Source: Monoplex corrugatus
Taxonomy: Eukaryota; Mollusca; Gastropoda; Littorinimorpha; Ranellidae
Direction: 5' to 3'
DNA length: 64,000 nt
Assembly: GCA_030674185.1 (NCBI GenBank)
Contig: JAPXFY010000013.1
Span: 51,778,067-51,842,066 of the forward strand
Part shown: in pieces, positions 33,858 through 44,801 of the stretch
Layout of the letters: every line of letters starts with the position of its first letter
How positions within the stretch are numbered: position 1 is the stretch's first letter
Program-made: the position numbers and the translations under genes
The notes under the pieces: generated by a model
What the model was told of the DNA's origin: nothing
Databases searched by the model: none
Seen by the model: only the letters and a program-made list of their open reading frames with translations

Positions 33858-34179
33858 AGGGTGGGTAGTTTTTGGTATTTGTGTGAGTGTCTTCTTATTG
33901 ATGTTAAAGTGCGTGTATGTGTGAGTGTGTATTTGTTTTTGTTTTTTTGTTGTTTTTTTTGATGGCAGGTTTTTTTGGTTTTTTTTGTATTTGTGCAAGT
34001 ATCTTGTTATTGATATTAAAGTGTGTGTGTGTGTGTGTGTGTGTTATGTATGTGTGTGTGGTGTGTGTGTGACAGCCCTTCAGAAGCTGTGAAGGGTATA
34101 TTCCCCCGTTGGGTTGCCGGGGGCTCTTTCAGTATAAATAGTATCCCCACCTTCTGGAAATTCTGTGCTAGAAATTTCC

Positions 34180-35412
34180 TCTTTTCTGTCACTCTCTTTG
34201 TTTCTGCCTTGTTGCTTTGCTTTCTGTCGTTTCTACTTGTCATTTTTTTGCCTTAATGGTCCATTCACCTGTATTTGTTTGATAAAATCTTACATATTTT
34301 TTCTTCAGATTGATAATTGGGTACATGTATTAAGTGCATTTTTGGCTCTAAAGAGGTGAGATATGCGGAAGCAATTTTAGGTAATTTATGCCTGTTTTTA
34401 TATGTTTTGGTGTCCTTATGTATGCTTATATTTGTATTCAGGTGTGTTTTTTAAATCTCCCCTGTGCGATAAATTGGACGAATGGTCCTGCGCCGGGGGC
34501 ATGTCCTTAGATTATGTGCGCGAATGCATTGATATGTGTACTTAATTTTCTTTTCTTTTTTTTCCCCTGTTGAAGTTTTGAGTGTTTTGAAGCGGTATTA
34601 GCCCTGATATGGCTCTGCGCAGTCGGCTTGGCTTTAAACAACAATAAAAGATAAAGAAGGGTATATGTGTTGATTTTCGTATCGGCGTGATTTTGTCTGC
34701 TGTCCCATTCACCTGTATGTGTTCAGTAAAGTCTGATGTACTTTCTCTTAGGATTAATAGTTGGGTACATGTATTGAGTGCATTTTTGGCTCTAGGGAGA
34801 TGAAATATGCGAAAGCAATTTTAGGTAATTTAAGCCCGTTTTTATATGTTTTAGTGTCCTTAGTTATGTTTAAATTTGTAATCATGTATTTTTTAAATCC
34901 CCTGTGTGATAAAATGGACGGTATGGTCAGTACCAGGGGCATCTCCGTAGATTATGTATGCAAAGGCATTGATATGTGTACTTTTCTTTTTTTTTTTTTT
35001 TTTTTTTTTGTTTTGCTTTGTATGTTTTGAAACGGTCATAGCCCTGATATGGCGCTACGCAGTTGGCTGAGCTTTAGACAAAGGTAACAAATGACAAGTA
35101 AATCTGTGGGAGTATGTGTTTGACCATCTTTCGTGTGTGTGTGTGTGCTAGAAATTTCCTCTTTTCTGTCACTTTCTTTGTTTCTTTCTTACTCCTTTGC
35201 TTTCTGTCATTTCTTCCTATCATTTTCTGCCTTGTTATTCCATTCACCTGTATGTGTTCAATAAAGTCTTACATACTTTCTCTTAGATTGATAATTGGGT
35301 ACTTGTACTAAGTGCATTTGTGACTTTTATTTGCTGTTGAGGTATGTTTTGAAACTGTCATAGCCCTGATATGGCTCTACGCAGTCGGCTGGGCTTTAAA
35401 CAAAAATAACAA
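34180..35412 (+). repeat. Triplicated segment carrying SINE-like R7
   Basis: Three diverged copies begin near 34256, 34700 and 35238. Each runs through CCATTCACCTGTAT, then TTGGGTACATGTATT-like text and AGTGCATTT. The first two each carry a full R7 copy (34461-34650 and 34898-35085), and the third keeps only the R7 3' end (about 35335-35412). The lead-in AGAAATTTCCTCTTTTCTGTC is present before copies one and three. Confidence 0.8.
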
Positions 35413-35880
35413 TAACACAGGTTGTACTTATACCATGGGTTTTTTTTAAAACTGTGGACATGGAACTGCATAGTGCCGTGAAATTTTTGTTCAGTTAGAC
35501 AGAAAATTGTTTGATTAGGAACTTTTCCCATTAGATTGTGGTTTGTGAGTATAAATTGTGGTTTGAGATTACAAAACTACAAACATTTGTTAGCATTATT
35601 GTAATGTTTTCCATAGACTTCAGTAAACTTTTGATGCACAATTAGTATCTGGGCAGGGCAGTAGATTTTCAGTACATCATTGAAATTTGCCCCATAGTTA
35701 AGTAAATCTTGTCAGAATATTAACAAGATGAAAGCAAAGCAGTGTCGCCCTAATGACCAGAAGTTTTCAGTCCCTGTTGTCGAAGTGTTCACAAAATTCA
35801 CGAATAGCGATTTCACAGTAAATGCTGCCTGCTTTCAGGACAACCCAGCTCATTTTGACAATGATGTGATACGATGTACA
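35413..35880. other. Spacer, no supported gene
   Basis: A 73-codon plus-strand frame (35728-35949) has a fairly coding-like composition (NDQKFSVPVVEVFTKFTNSD) but no clear acceptor, and its end falls inside a tandem repeat. I leave it uncalled. Confidence 0.4.
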
Positions 35881-35884
35881 AAAA

Positions 35885-36400
35885 GCTGGCGCACTATAGG
35901 TGGCAGCACAATCAGAGGGAGTGCAACTGCCTTCAGGCTAGTTGCATAATGGGAAGATGTGCTGTCCACCAAGAGCCCAAGGTACTGTAGATGCCCTAAC
36001 AGTCAGGCTTGTGATGGGAACAATGAAGTATTGACTTGGATCTGACATGACGTGCAACCATCAAGAGCCCAGCACATTGTAGGTGGCAGCACACTCAAGA
36101 TGGGAGTGCTGCTGCCTTCAGGCTGGTTTTGTGACGGCAGTACAGTCAGAGGGGAGTGTTCCCATCTTCAGGCTGGTTTTGTGATGGGAATGATGAAGTA
36201 TTGGCCTAGATTTGACATGACGTGCAACCATCAAGAGCCCAGCACACTGTATGTGGCAGCACACTCAAGATGGGAGTGCCGCGGCCTTCAGGCTGGTTTT
36301 GTGATGGCGGCAGTCTAGTGCTGATGTAGCCCAGCACACTGTAGGTGGTATTACACATATAGGAGAGTGACCTTAACCTCAGGCTGGTCTGGTGGGCCAT
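35885..36400 (+). repeat. Imperfect tandem repeat with TTCAGGCTGGTTTTGTGA
   Basis: Units share CCAGCACACTGTAGGTGG, CACACTCAAGATGGGAGTG and TTCAGGCTGGTTTTGTGA. The longest repeated block is about 180 bp (36045 against 36220). Confidence 0.8.
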
Positions 36401-36542
36401 GTATTGGGACTATGCTGACATTTTGAGTCTGCAGCACTTGGCTGTTGGGTCAGATCATGGCTGTGGTGGGCCATTTGGCAGTAGCAGCTTGTGGATATGG
36501 AAAAAGTCCTTTGTTGCTTTCATAGTGTTTGTATTTACAGGT
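36375..36542 (+). repeat. 165-bp direct repeat, left copy
   Basis: It runs from GGTCTGGTGGGCCATGTATT to CATAGTGTTTGTATTTACAG and is repeated almost exactly at 37137-37290. Both copies end in TTTACAG. Confidence 0.9.
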
Positions 36543-36559
36543 TTGTGCTAGGTCAGGTG

Positions 36560-36900
36560 GAAAAAGAGAGAGAGGAAAGGAAAAATAGGAAAAAAGAAAA
36601 ATAGGGAAAAAAGGGAAACATTCAATCTGTTAGCAAGCTGCAAGAGAAGAATGTATCCCATACAAGAACAGAAAGCAGCACAGCAACAACCACAAATACA
36701 TGCCTATGACAGTTCCTGGACCAGTTTTGTGTGTATGTGTGGTGTGACCGTGCTAATTGAAAAAAAAAAAAGAGGAAAACAAAAAGAAAAAAAAAAGAAC
36801 AGAAAAATGTCAGAAAAGGAAAAAAGCCAAAAAAAAAAAACAAAAAAAACCAAAAAAAAAAATGAGCAAAAAGAAAAAGAAAGGAAAAAAAAAACATACT
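36560..36900. repeat. A-rich low-complexity sequence
   Basis: Runs of AAAAAG and GGAAAA at 36560-36620, and A with G, C and few T at 36755-36898. The open frames are lysine-rich artefacts. Confidence 0.85.
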
Positions 36901-37136
36901 GTGTAGATTGCAAACCTGTTTCTAGCAGGATCTTCGGTGGTTCATGACTGGCTGCTTGCAGCATGGGACACCAGCAGTAATGACACTGTGTGCTGTTGAC
37001 AAGCATGGGGGACATCAGCAGCAACATTGTGATCTTCACTGCTTCTTGGTGGATTGTGTGAAATGTGTGAAGTGACAACAGAATTATTGTGATCTTTAGT
37101 GCATCATAAGTGGTGTGATGTGCATGTATTGTGTGA

Positions 37137-37290
37137 AGGTCTGGTGGGCCATGTATTGGGACTATGACATTTTGAGTGTGCAGCATTTTGCTGTTGGGTC
37201 AGATCATGGCTGTGGTGGGCCATTTGGCAGTAGCAGCTTGTGGATATGGAAAAAGTCCTTTGTTGCTTTCATAGTGTTTGTATTTACAGT
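37137..37290 (+). repeat. 165-bp direct repeat, right copy
   Basis: Second copy of 36375-36542 with a few small differences, including loss of CTG after ACTATG and TTGAGTGTG for TTGAGTCTG. Confidence 0.9.
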
Positions 37291-37364
37291 GATTTTTAAG
37301 TGGATCTGTGGTGTCATGGGACACTACTTTTCCTGGAGTGACAGACCAGGGGACCACTTATGAT

Positions 37365-37560
37365 TGTGGTGTGAAAAACTCGAAGTTCCTGGGAACGAAT
37401 GCTTGTGTATTACTGCGGTGTGTGAAGGCCTGAAGTTCCTGGGAACGAATGACCCTGTGTTGTATGGTGATTTGTGGAGGACTTATGTTCCTGGGAGCGA
37501 ATGACCTTGTGTTTTATGGTGATTTGTGGAGGACTTGAGTTCCTGAGGATGGATATACAA
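37365..37560 (+). repeat. 62-bp tandem repeat (about 3 units)
   Basis: The unit has GAAGTTCCTGGGAACGAATG (first two copies; GTTCCTGGGAGCGAATGACC in the third), then CTTGTGTTTTATGGTGATTT and GTGGAGGACTT. Confidence 0.85.
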
Positions 37561-38579
37561 CCATCTTTCATGATGGTGCATGTTGTGAGTTGAGGGATGT
37601 TTGGATCCGTAACGTAAATCCCTTTACTTTGTGATGTGGAGTATGTAGAATTTTGTTGAAAGCATGTATGTTGTGTGTGTATATTCAGCCTGTGTTAGTG
37701 TTTTTTTTACTGTGTGTATGTGGTTTCTGTATGTGCATTTTTTTTGTTTTTTAAGGGGCATGTAATATTTGTGTGTGCATATGGTGTGTGTGAGTTATGT
37801 GTGGTTTGTGCTTGCTTTTCTTTTTCTTTGACATATCATATGTGTGGTCTTGTATTCTTTCATTCTTTTTTTTTTCAAATCTTGTAATGTATGGTTTCTC
37901 ACTTTGCTGGGCATGGGACGTTGGGGAGGGGGAGTATGGGGGGGGGGGGGGGGCTGGGCATGAGTGTGTGTGTGTGTGTATGTGTGTGTGTGTGTGTGTG
38001 GTTTGGTGCACAAATACACTGATTCTTGTCCCAATGAGTCTGCATTTTGAAAAAGTACAAGGAACTTTTCCTTAAGATATAAAATGATATGCGAGACAAA
38101 ATCCAGAAAGAGAGAAAAGGAAAAAGACATTTTCCATGATGCAGATAGTAGGAGCCTAAAATAGAAAAAACAACAACAAGGAGTTCTTTGACAAGAGATT
38201 AGACAATCAAAACGGAAAAAAGTGAAGAGCAAGGAAGTCTCCTTATTACAAAAAATGGAAAACTGACATAAAAACATAAAGCAGAGAGATGGTCTAGCTT
38301 CAAGCACAGCTAAAATTAAAGAGTGACTCACAATTCATGTGGGAACAATTTGATGGACCACCTCTTTTCCTTAAAAAATAAACAAAAAATAACAACAACA
38401 ACACTGAAGGAAAAAAACAAAAACAAAGAAAAGTACAGTATGTGCTGACATTCAGGCAAAATTGTTCACTTGACAAAGGTTGAAATAGGAAAGTTCAGGG
38501 TTCACCAGTACTCTCTCATTCATGAAAAAAGAATTACATTTTTTTTCTTCAATTCATAGTCATTCGTTAGCTTACCTGT
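37561..38579. other. Low-complexity spacer with G run and GT tract
   Basis: It holds a G run near 37939-37953, a GT tract at about 37965-38000 and A-rich sequence at 38100-38430. No gene was recognised. Confidence 0.5.
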
Positions 38580-38589
38580 TTGATTTCAC

Positions 38590-38770
38590 AGTTACCGTTG
38601 TACTTAAAGTTACTGTTGTTTTCTATGTTATTGTTGTTCTCTAAGTTACTGTTGTTCTTCAGGTTACCATTATCCAAAGTTTTTGCTCTCTAGGTTACTG
38701 TTCTTCACGTTACTGTTCTCATTACTGTTGTTCTCCATCTTACTGTTCTCTAAGTTACTGTTGTTCTCCT
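38590..38770 (+). repeat. About 21-bp tandem repeat
   Basis: Repeated AAGTTACTGTTGTTCTCT with variants AGGTTACC and CATCTTACTG. Confidence 0.85.
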
Positions 38771-38865
38771 CCTCTGGTGGGAACCCTGGGTGCTCTTTCA
38801 GTATAAAGTATCCCCATGTGTTGTTGATATTGTGGAATACATATTGCATTTGCTCTGAGTATCTA

Positions 38866-40487
38866 CACTACGCACAAAAAGTTAAGGATCACTTGCACAA
38901 AAATTCATAACTTTCAAAATAAGAAAGCCAATGCGTTGAAGTTTGGCAAACATTTAATTCCATGCTTTAGTGATAACGATACACAATTGCCTTCAATTTC
39001 GAGCAATCGTTTGGTGTGTACATTTGATCAAAGTGGGTACGTATCGAAATTTGATTTCCCAAAGTCATTGAAATCACAAGACAGGGCATTCTGATGCTCC
39101 CAAAAGTTCAGTAATGCGTGTAACCGCCATGGCTGTTCTGGCACTCGACGCAGCGAGTCCTCATCGAGTTGACCAGGTTGGTGAAGATCCTCTGTGGAAG
39201 CGCCTGCCACTCAGCATGCAGCATCTGGTAGAGGTGTTGGGCATCCCTGGGAGGGGGGTGGTTGCTCCTCACTTTGCGATCCAGCTCATCCCAGAGGTTC
39301 TCAATCGGGACTGCATGCTGGCCACTCCATTCTGTTGACTCCAGACTGCTGCAGGAAGTCGTTGACCACCCTTGCCCTGTGGGGGCGAGCGTTGTCATCC
39401 TGGTAGACAGCCGTCGGTCCCATCTGCTGCAGTGTAGGCACAGCCAGCGGTCGAAGGATCTCATCCCGGTATCGGAGGCCAGTCAGGTTACCCTGTACAT
39501 GATACAAGGGTGTTCTGTGGTGAAGGCTGAAGGCCCCCCAGACCATTACAGAACCTCCACCAAAGGCCACCTTTTCTTGGACAGTGGTGTCAATAAAGCG
39601 TTGCCCTGGGCGCCTCCAGACCCTCAGTCGGCCATCGTTGTGGTTCATGGTGAAGCGTGATTCATCACTGAACAGGACCTGGGACCATTGCTGACGTGTC
39701 CACCTCACGTGACGTCTGCAGAAGGCGCGGCGTGCTGCCCTATGGGATGGAGTTAAGCGTGGCCGTACAGCTGGGCGACGAGAACGGAGGTTAAACCCAT
39801 GAAGGCGGTTCCGTATGGTCTGCTGGCTGATGTTGATGTTAGTAGCCACCCTCAGCTGCCTTCGAATGATGCTGGAAGAGGCTGTTCTTGTCTGCAGGGC
39901 TTGTCGTTCAATGAGACGATCTTCACGTGGGTTTGTCTTCTTCGGTCGACCAGATCTGCGTCTTTCATGGACCCTCCCAGTGGCTGTGAAGCTTTGAATC
40001 AGTCTGACAATGACTGAGATGGACACCTGAAGTCGCCTGGCCACTTCTCGCTTGGGAACACCATCTTGGAACCATGCAATAGCTCGTCCCCTCTCAAACT
40101 CGCTCAGTTTTCGTCGTGGAGGCATTGTCAGATCAGGCCTACTACTGGTGGAATGTCTTCTTATAAAGCCAAGCAAGAGACAGCATCTCACACATAAACA
40201 GCAGTGCTTGCACGTGCATAATGGTTTTTCCATCTGGCTTGTGCAATGTGTTCAGGCAGAACGGTCCAAAACAAGGTCCTTTTTCGCAAGTTTCCGCTTT
40301 TCCGTTTGCGGCCAAGCTCAGTAGTAGAGAATCCCGTGCAATTTTCGCACTAACACAACATCGCCCACTTACAGCTGAACAAGAATTCATAACAATTTGG
40401 CTGGACCGAGAAATAAATAACAGTAGCGAAATGAGTTTATTACGCACCTGTTTTCTCATAGTGATCCTTAACTTTTTGTGCGTAGCT
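38866..40487 (-). mobile_element. Tc1-family transposon copy B
   Basis: A 1622-bp element flanked by TA at 38864-38865 and 40488-40489. It has the same inverted ends as copy A, reversed. It interrupts a repeat in which GCTCTGAGTATCT appears on both sides (38851 and again at 40520), so the insertion is younger than that repeat. Confidence 0.95.
39108..40125 (-). pseudogene. Tc1 transposase with 11-bp deletion (copy B)
   Basis: The frame starts MPPRRKLSEFERGRAIAWFQ and is open through the HTH region, GRPKK link, FSDESRF and YQDDNARPH to CSPD. There an 11-base deletion between two ATCGGG direct repeats (near 39306) removes the codons around DLNP and shifts the frame. The sequence then continues IENLWDELDRKVRSNH in another frame to the normal end. 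Loss falls at the third catalytic residue region, so the product would be inactive. Confidence 0.92.
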
Positions 40488-40494
40488 TAGTATT

Positions 40495-40840
40495 GTCATG
40501 ATATTGGGGAACACATTCGACTTGCTCTGAGTATCTTGTTATTTTTATGATAATGTTTTTTGTTACATTTTCCAGTTGCTCTGAATATCTTGACATTATC
40601 ACAATAATATTGTGAACTAGCCAATATTGTGAACTAGCTATTTCAGCTTGTTGCTCCAAGTATCTTATCATGATTATAATGATGTAGTTATCTTAGCATG
40701 ATTATGATCACATAGCATGATTATGATCACATAGTATGATAATGATAAGGTCAAGTATCAGCATGATTATGATGACACAGCATGATTGTGATGACATAGT
40801 ATGATTATGATATAAGTATCTTAGCATGATTACGATGACA
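40495..40840 (+). repeat. Degenerate tandem repeat (GCTCTGAGTATCTT and ATGATTATGATGACAT)
   Basis: The left part has units of about 60 bp with TTGCTCTGAGTATCTTG-like text. The right part has shorter units of AGCATGATTATGAT. Confidence 0.75.
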
Positions 40841-40841
40841 T

Positions 40842-41205
40842 TGGGGGGTGGGGGTGGGGGTGGAATGGGGGATGTTGGAGAGGGAAAATGTGGAAGAGGA
40901 AAAGAAGCAGGTAGGGAGAGGTGTAAGAGGAAGGGAAAATTTTGGGAAAGTGAGGAAAGGGAAAGAGAGGGGGTTGAGTGGGAGGGAAGGGGTTGAGAAG
41001 AGAGAGAAGGGGATTGTGGTGGGAGGGAAGGGGGTTGAGGTGGGAGGGAAGGGGTGGGAGGGAGGGGTTGAGTTGGGAGGGAAGGGTGGGAGGGAAGGGG
41101 ATTGGGAAGGGTTAGGGTGGGAAGGAAGGGGGTTGGGAAGGGGAGGGAAGGAAGGGTGATGGGAGGGGATTGGGGAGAGAGGGAGTTGGGGAGGGAGGGG
41201 TGGGG
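40842..41205 (+). repeat. G-rich purine tract (GGGAGGGAAGGGG)n
   Basis: About 360 bp with almost no C on the plus strand and many GGG or longer runs. Units resemble GGGAGGGAAGGGGTTGAG. It is a strong candidate for G-quadruplex or triplex formation. The glycine-rich open frame over it is an artefact. Confidence 0.9.
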
Positions 41206-41379
41206 GTGTGCGTGTGAATGTGTGTGTGTTTCGGGTATAACGGCTTGTTTTCTTTCTGTTTCAGGTGAGAAGAGCTCCTGCAGATGATGGTTGAGCCTTT
41301 ACCAACAACCATGGTGATCTTCTGAACTAAAGATAAGTTGTTTATATGTCTATTAATGTTTAAACGTTTTCTGTTTCGA

Positions 41380-41655
41380 TGGGCACGCATGGTGGGGGTT
41401 TTCATGTTTCCATAAGCCAGACACTGACATGGCTTACAGGATTTTTAACATGCATACTATTGCATATTTGACATTTTGTGTGCGTATACACATGAAAGGA
41501 TGGGTCTAGAGAGTGGCAAGATTGCCCCCATGCTGACCTGGAAGATTGGGAAAAAAATCCATCTTTTTCCCACCAGGCAGAGGTTCTAGGCGGATCGAAC
41601 CCAGGCCCTTCCTATTGGAAGTCAGATATTTACCCACTATGCTATGCCCATTGTA
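41380..41655 (-). repeat. Complete tRNA-derived SINE (family R3)
   Basis: On the minus strand it opens GGGCATAGCATAGTGGGTAA (A box) and has CTGGGTTCGATCC (B box) at tRNA spacing. A body follows with CCATGTCAGTGTCTGGCTTA and then GGAAACATGAAAACCCCCAC near the 3' end. That is the layout of a polymerase III SINE with a conserved tail. Fragments of the family lie at 8017-8066, 8283-8397, 8690-8850 and 14335-14520, all in the same minus orientation. Confidence 0.8.
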
Positions 41656-41660
41656 TTAGT

Positions 41661-42141
41661 TTAAAGCTGTTGCAGTTAAAATTTTCATAGCATTGAGTTA
41701 TGATGGTTGTATTATTGATAGCTTGTACAAGTATGAGTGATATTATTTTAAATACAAATTAGTTTATGTAGGGTTTTTGTATTAAATTCAGCTTTGTTGC
41801 TATACCATACTTTGAAGATTATAAGTTGTTTCGGTTGTAATGTGTAGGAATAATAAACTTACACTTGTACTATGTATGAAAAATGGTATTCATTCAGTTT
41901 TTTGAGGTCATGTTATTTGTAACCAGAAAAAAACATGAAAGAAGAATAAGAACGCATATTTAATACAACAACATTTGGATTTTATGTTATTTGTGTTTAA
42001 CGTTAGGTCTAAAATTCATTTTTGTACGAGTTACTGGAATTGAAAAGTATGGGAGTGGGGGTGGACAGTATTATTTGTGGTTTTGCATTATTAGGTATTA
42101 CATCTGTTTCTTTTTTTTTTTTTTTGGTCTTATGTTTGCAG
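41661..42141. other. AT-rich spacer before candidate exon
   Basis: No gene was recognised. It ends in a T-rich tract and the acceptor-like TATGTTTGCAG. Confidence 0.4.
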
Positions 42142-42263
42142 ATATGATTTCCCTGGAGGACAAGGATAATGGTGGTCTTCAGAGCCAAGATGCTGGCACC
42201 AAATCACAATTGAAGAATTACGTGAAGCCATGGACTCCGGTCAGGGAAAGTAATCTTTGTTGA
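42142..42263 (+). CDS. Candidate exon, uncertain (MISLEDKDNGG reading)
   Basis: A long T-rich tract and TTTGCAG precede a segment that reads, after two bases, MISLEDKDNGGLQSQDAGTK then SQLKNYVKPWTPVRESNLC and stop at 42263. A possible donor CCG|GTCAGG lies at 42240. The composition looks coding. The phase does not agree with the exon at 23067-23160 unless an unseen exon intervenes. A direct join would read eight residues and stop. The large satellite begins within 10 bases of its end. Confidence 0.3.
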
Positions 42264-43168
42264 TCATGTGCTGTCATGTTTTAAACCTTTATTTCTACAG
42301 GTGGGACATCATGTTTTAAACCATTATTTTTGCGCATGATATGTCATGATTTATACCTTTATTTCTGCAGGTGAAACATGTTTTAAATCCGTTATTTCTA
42401 CAGTGATATGTCATGTTTTAAACCATTATTTCTGCAGGTGAGATTGTCATGTTTTAAACTTTTATTTCTGCAGCTGAGACATCTTGTTTTGAACCTGTAT
42501 TTCTGCAGGTGAGACATATTTTCAGCCTGTATTTTTCAAAGTGAGACATCTTGTTTTAAACCTTTATTTCTTTAAGTGAGAATCATGTTTTAAACCTTAT
42601 TTCTACAGGTGATATATCATGTTTTAAATCTTTATTTCTACAGGTGTGACATGTTTGAACCTTATATCTTCAGGTGAGACATCATGTCTTAAACCTTTAT
42701 TTTTGCAGGTGAGATGTCATGTCTTAAATGTATATTTCTACACGTGAGACATCATGTTTTAAACCTTTATTTCTGCAGCTGAGACATCTTGTTTTAAAGC
42801 TATATTTCAGCAGGTGTGACATGTTTTAATTGTGTATTTCTACCGGTGAGACGACACGTTTGGACCTTATTTCTATGGATGAGACATGTTTTAAACCTTT
42901 GTTTCTGCAGGTGTGACGTCTTGTTATAAACCTTTATTTCTACAGATGAGACATCATGTGTTAATTTGAAATTTTATTTCTACAGGTGAGACATCAAATT
43001 TTTAACCTTTGTTTCTGCAGGTGTGACGTCTTCTTTTAAACCTTTTTTTCTACAGGTGAGACATCATATTTGCTTTATTTCTACAGGTGAGACATCAAGT
43101 TTTAACCTTTTATTTCTACAGGTGAGACATCATGTTTTAACCTTTATTTCTATAGGTGAGACAAGATA

Positions 43169-44801
43169 CACTACGCACAAAAAGTTAAGGATCACTTGCA
43201 CAAAAATTCATAACTTTCAAAATAAGAAAGCCAATGCGTTGAAGTTTGGCAAACATTTAATTCCATGCTTTAGTGATAACGATACACAATTGCCTTCAAT
43301 TTCGAGCAATCGTTTGGTGTGTACATTTGATCAAAGTGGGTACGTATCGAAATTTGATTTCCCAAAGTCATTGAAATCACAAGACAGGGCATTCTGATGC
43401 TCCCAAAAGTTCAGTAATGCGTGTAACCGCCATGGCTGTTGTGACACTCGACGCAGCGAGTCCTCATCGAGTTGACCAGGTTGGTGAAGATCCTCTGTGG
43501 AAGCGCCTGCCACTCAGCCTGCAGCATCTGGTAGAGGTGTTGGGCATCCCTGGGAGGGAGGTGGTTGCTCCTCACTTTGCGATCCAGCTCATCCCAGAGG
43601 TTCTCAATCGGGTTGAGATCGGGACTGCATGCTGGCCACTCCATTCTGTTGACTCCAGACTGCTGCAGGAAGTCGTTGACCACCCTTGCCCTGTGGGGGC
43701 GAGCGTTGTCATCCTGGTAGACAGCCGTCGGTCCCATCTGCTGCAGTGTAGGCACAGCCAGCGGTCGAAGGATCTCATCCCGGTATCGGAGGCCAGTCAG
43801 GTTACCCTGTACATGATACAAGGGTGTTCTGTGGTGAAGGCTGAAGGCCCCCCAGACCATTACAGAACCTCCACCAAAGGCCACCTTTTCTTGGACAGTG
43901 GTGTCAATAAAGCGTTGCCCTGGGCGCCTCCAGACCCTCAGTCGGCCGTCGTTGTGGTTTATGGTGAAGCGTGATTCATCACTGAACAGGACCTGGGACC
44001 ATTGCTGACGTGTCCACCTCACGTGACGTCTGCAGAAGGCGCGGCGTGCTGCCCTATGGGCTGGAGTTAAGCGTGGCCGTACAGCTGGGCGACGAGAACG
44101 GAGGTTAAACCCATGAAGGCGGTTCCGTATGGTCTGCTGGCTGATGTTGATGTTAGTAGCCACCCTCAGCTGCCTTCGAATGATGCTGGAAGAGGCTGTT
44201 CTTGTCTGCAGGGCTTGTCGTTCAATGAGACGATCTTCACGTGGGTTTGTCTTCTTCGGTCGACCAGATCTGCGTCTTTCATGGACCCTCCCAGTGGCTG
44301 TGAAGCGTTGAATCGGTCTGACAGTGACCGAGATGGACACCTGAAGTCGCCTGGCCACTTCTCGCTTGGGAACACCATCTTGGAACCATGGAACAGCTCG
44401 TCCCCTCTCAAACTCGCTCAATTTTCGTCGTGGAGGCATTGTCAGATCAGGCCTACTACTGGTGGAATATCTTCTTATAAAGCCAAGCAAGAGACAGCAT
44501 CTCACACATAAACAGCAGTGCTTGCACGTGCATAATGGTTTTTCCATCTGGCTTGTGCAATGTGTTCAGGCAGAACGATCCAAAACAAGGTCCTTTTTCG
44601 CAAGTTTCCGCTTTTCCGTTTGCGGCCAAGCTCAGTAGTAGAGAATCCCGTGCAATTTTCGCACTAACACAACATCGCCCACTTACAGCTGAACAAGAAT
44701 TCATAACAATTTGGCTGGACTGAGAAATAAATAACAATCGCGAACTGAGTTTATTACGCACCTGTTTTCTCATAGTGATCCTTAACTTTTTGTGCGTAGC
44801 T
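43169..44801 (-). mobile_element. Tc1-family transposon copy C
   Basis: A 1633-bp element flanked by TA at 43167-43168 and 44802-44803. It lies within one unit of the 35-bp minisatellite. The text GTGAGACAAGA before it and TTTTAAACCG after it rejoin into a normal unit when the element and one TA are removed. Confidence 0.95.
43411..44439 (-). CDS. Tc1 transposase, full-length frame (copy C)
   Basis: A 342-residue frame from MPPRRKLSEF to GGYTHY, the usual length for Tc1 transposases, which cut and reinsert the element at TA in the nucleus. The order is an N-terminal paired-type HTH (about 8-55), SGRPKK link and possible nuclear signal (about 58-63), second HTH (about 70-112), then the catalytic domain. 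The triad is D154 (FSDESRF), D244 (YQDDNARPH) and E279 (NPIENLW), with 34 residues between the last two (DD34E). The start was chosen because copies A and B share this Met and lose upstream similarity as protein. Two prolines are unusual: A17P (AVPWFQ) and L42P (RPIQRF) in the first HTH, where the other copies have Ala and Leu. DNA binding may be impaired although the frame is intact. Confidence 0.93.
   Translation of the reverse strand: MPPRRKLSEFERGRAVPWFQDGVPKREVARRLQVSISVTVRPIQRFTATGRVHERRRSGRPKKTNPREDRLIERQALQTRTASSSIIRRQLRVATNINISQQTIRNRLHGFNLRSRRPAVRPRLTPAHRAARRAFCRRHVRWTRQQWSQVLFSDESRFTINHNDGRLRVWRRPGQRFIDTTVQEKVAFGGGSVMVWGAFSLHHRTPLYHVQGNLTGLRYRDEILRPLAVPTLQQMGPTAVYQDDNARPHRARVVNDFLQQSGVNRMEWPACSPDLNPIENLWDELDRKVRSNHLPPRDAQHLYQMLQAEWQALPQRIFTNLVNSMRTRCVECHNSHGGYTHY

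Noticed and set aside
35728..35949. A 73-codon frame with coding-like composition
   Set aside because: No convincing splice signals, and the 3' half overlaps a tandem repeat.
40848..41159. A glycine-rich 103-codon frame
   Set aside because: A direct translation of the G-rich simple repeat.
41590..41655. A functional tRNA gene on the minus strand
   Set aside because: The same reasoning applies. It is the head of SINE R3, which has several other copies nearby.
43417..43974. A 185-codon frame antisense to the Tc1 transposase (also at 55140-55697 and in part at 39262-39660)
   Set aside because: It recurs only because the transposon recurs. It is a shadow of the conserved transposase frame and has no family match.
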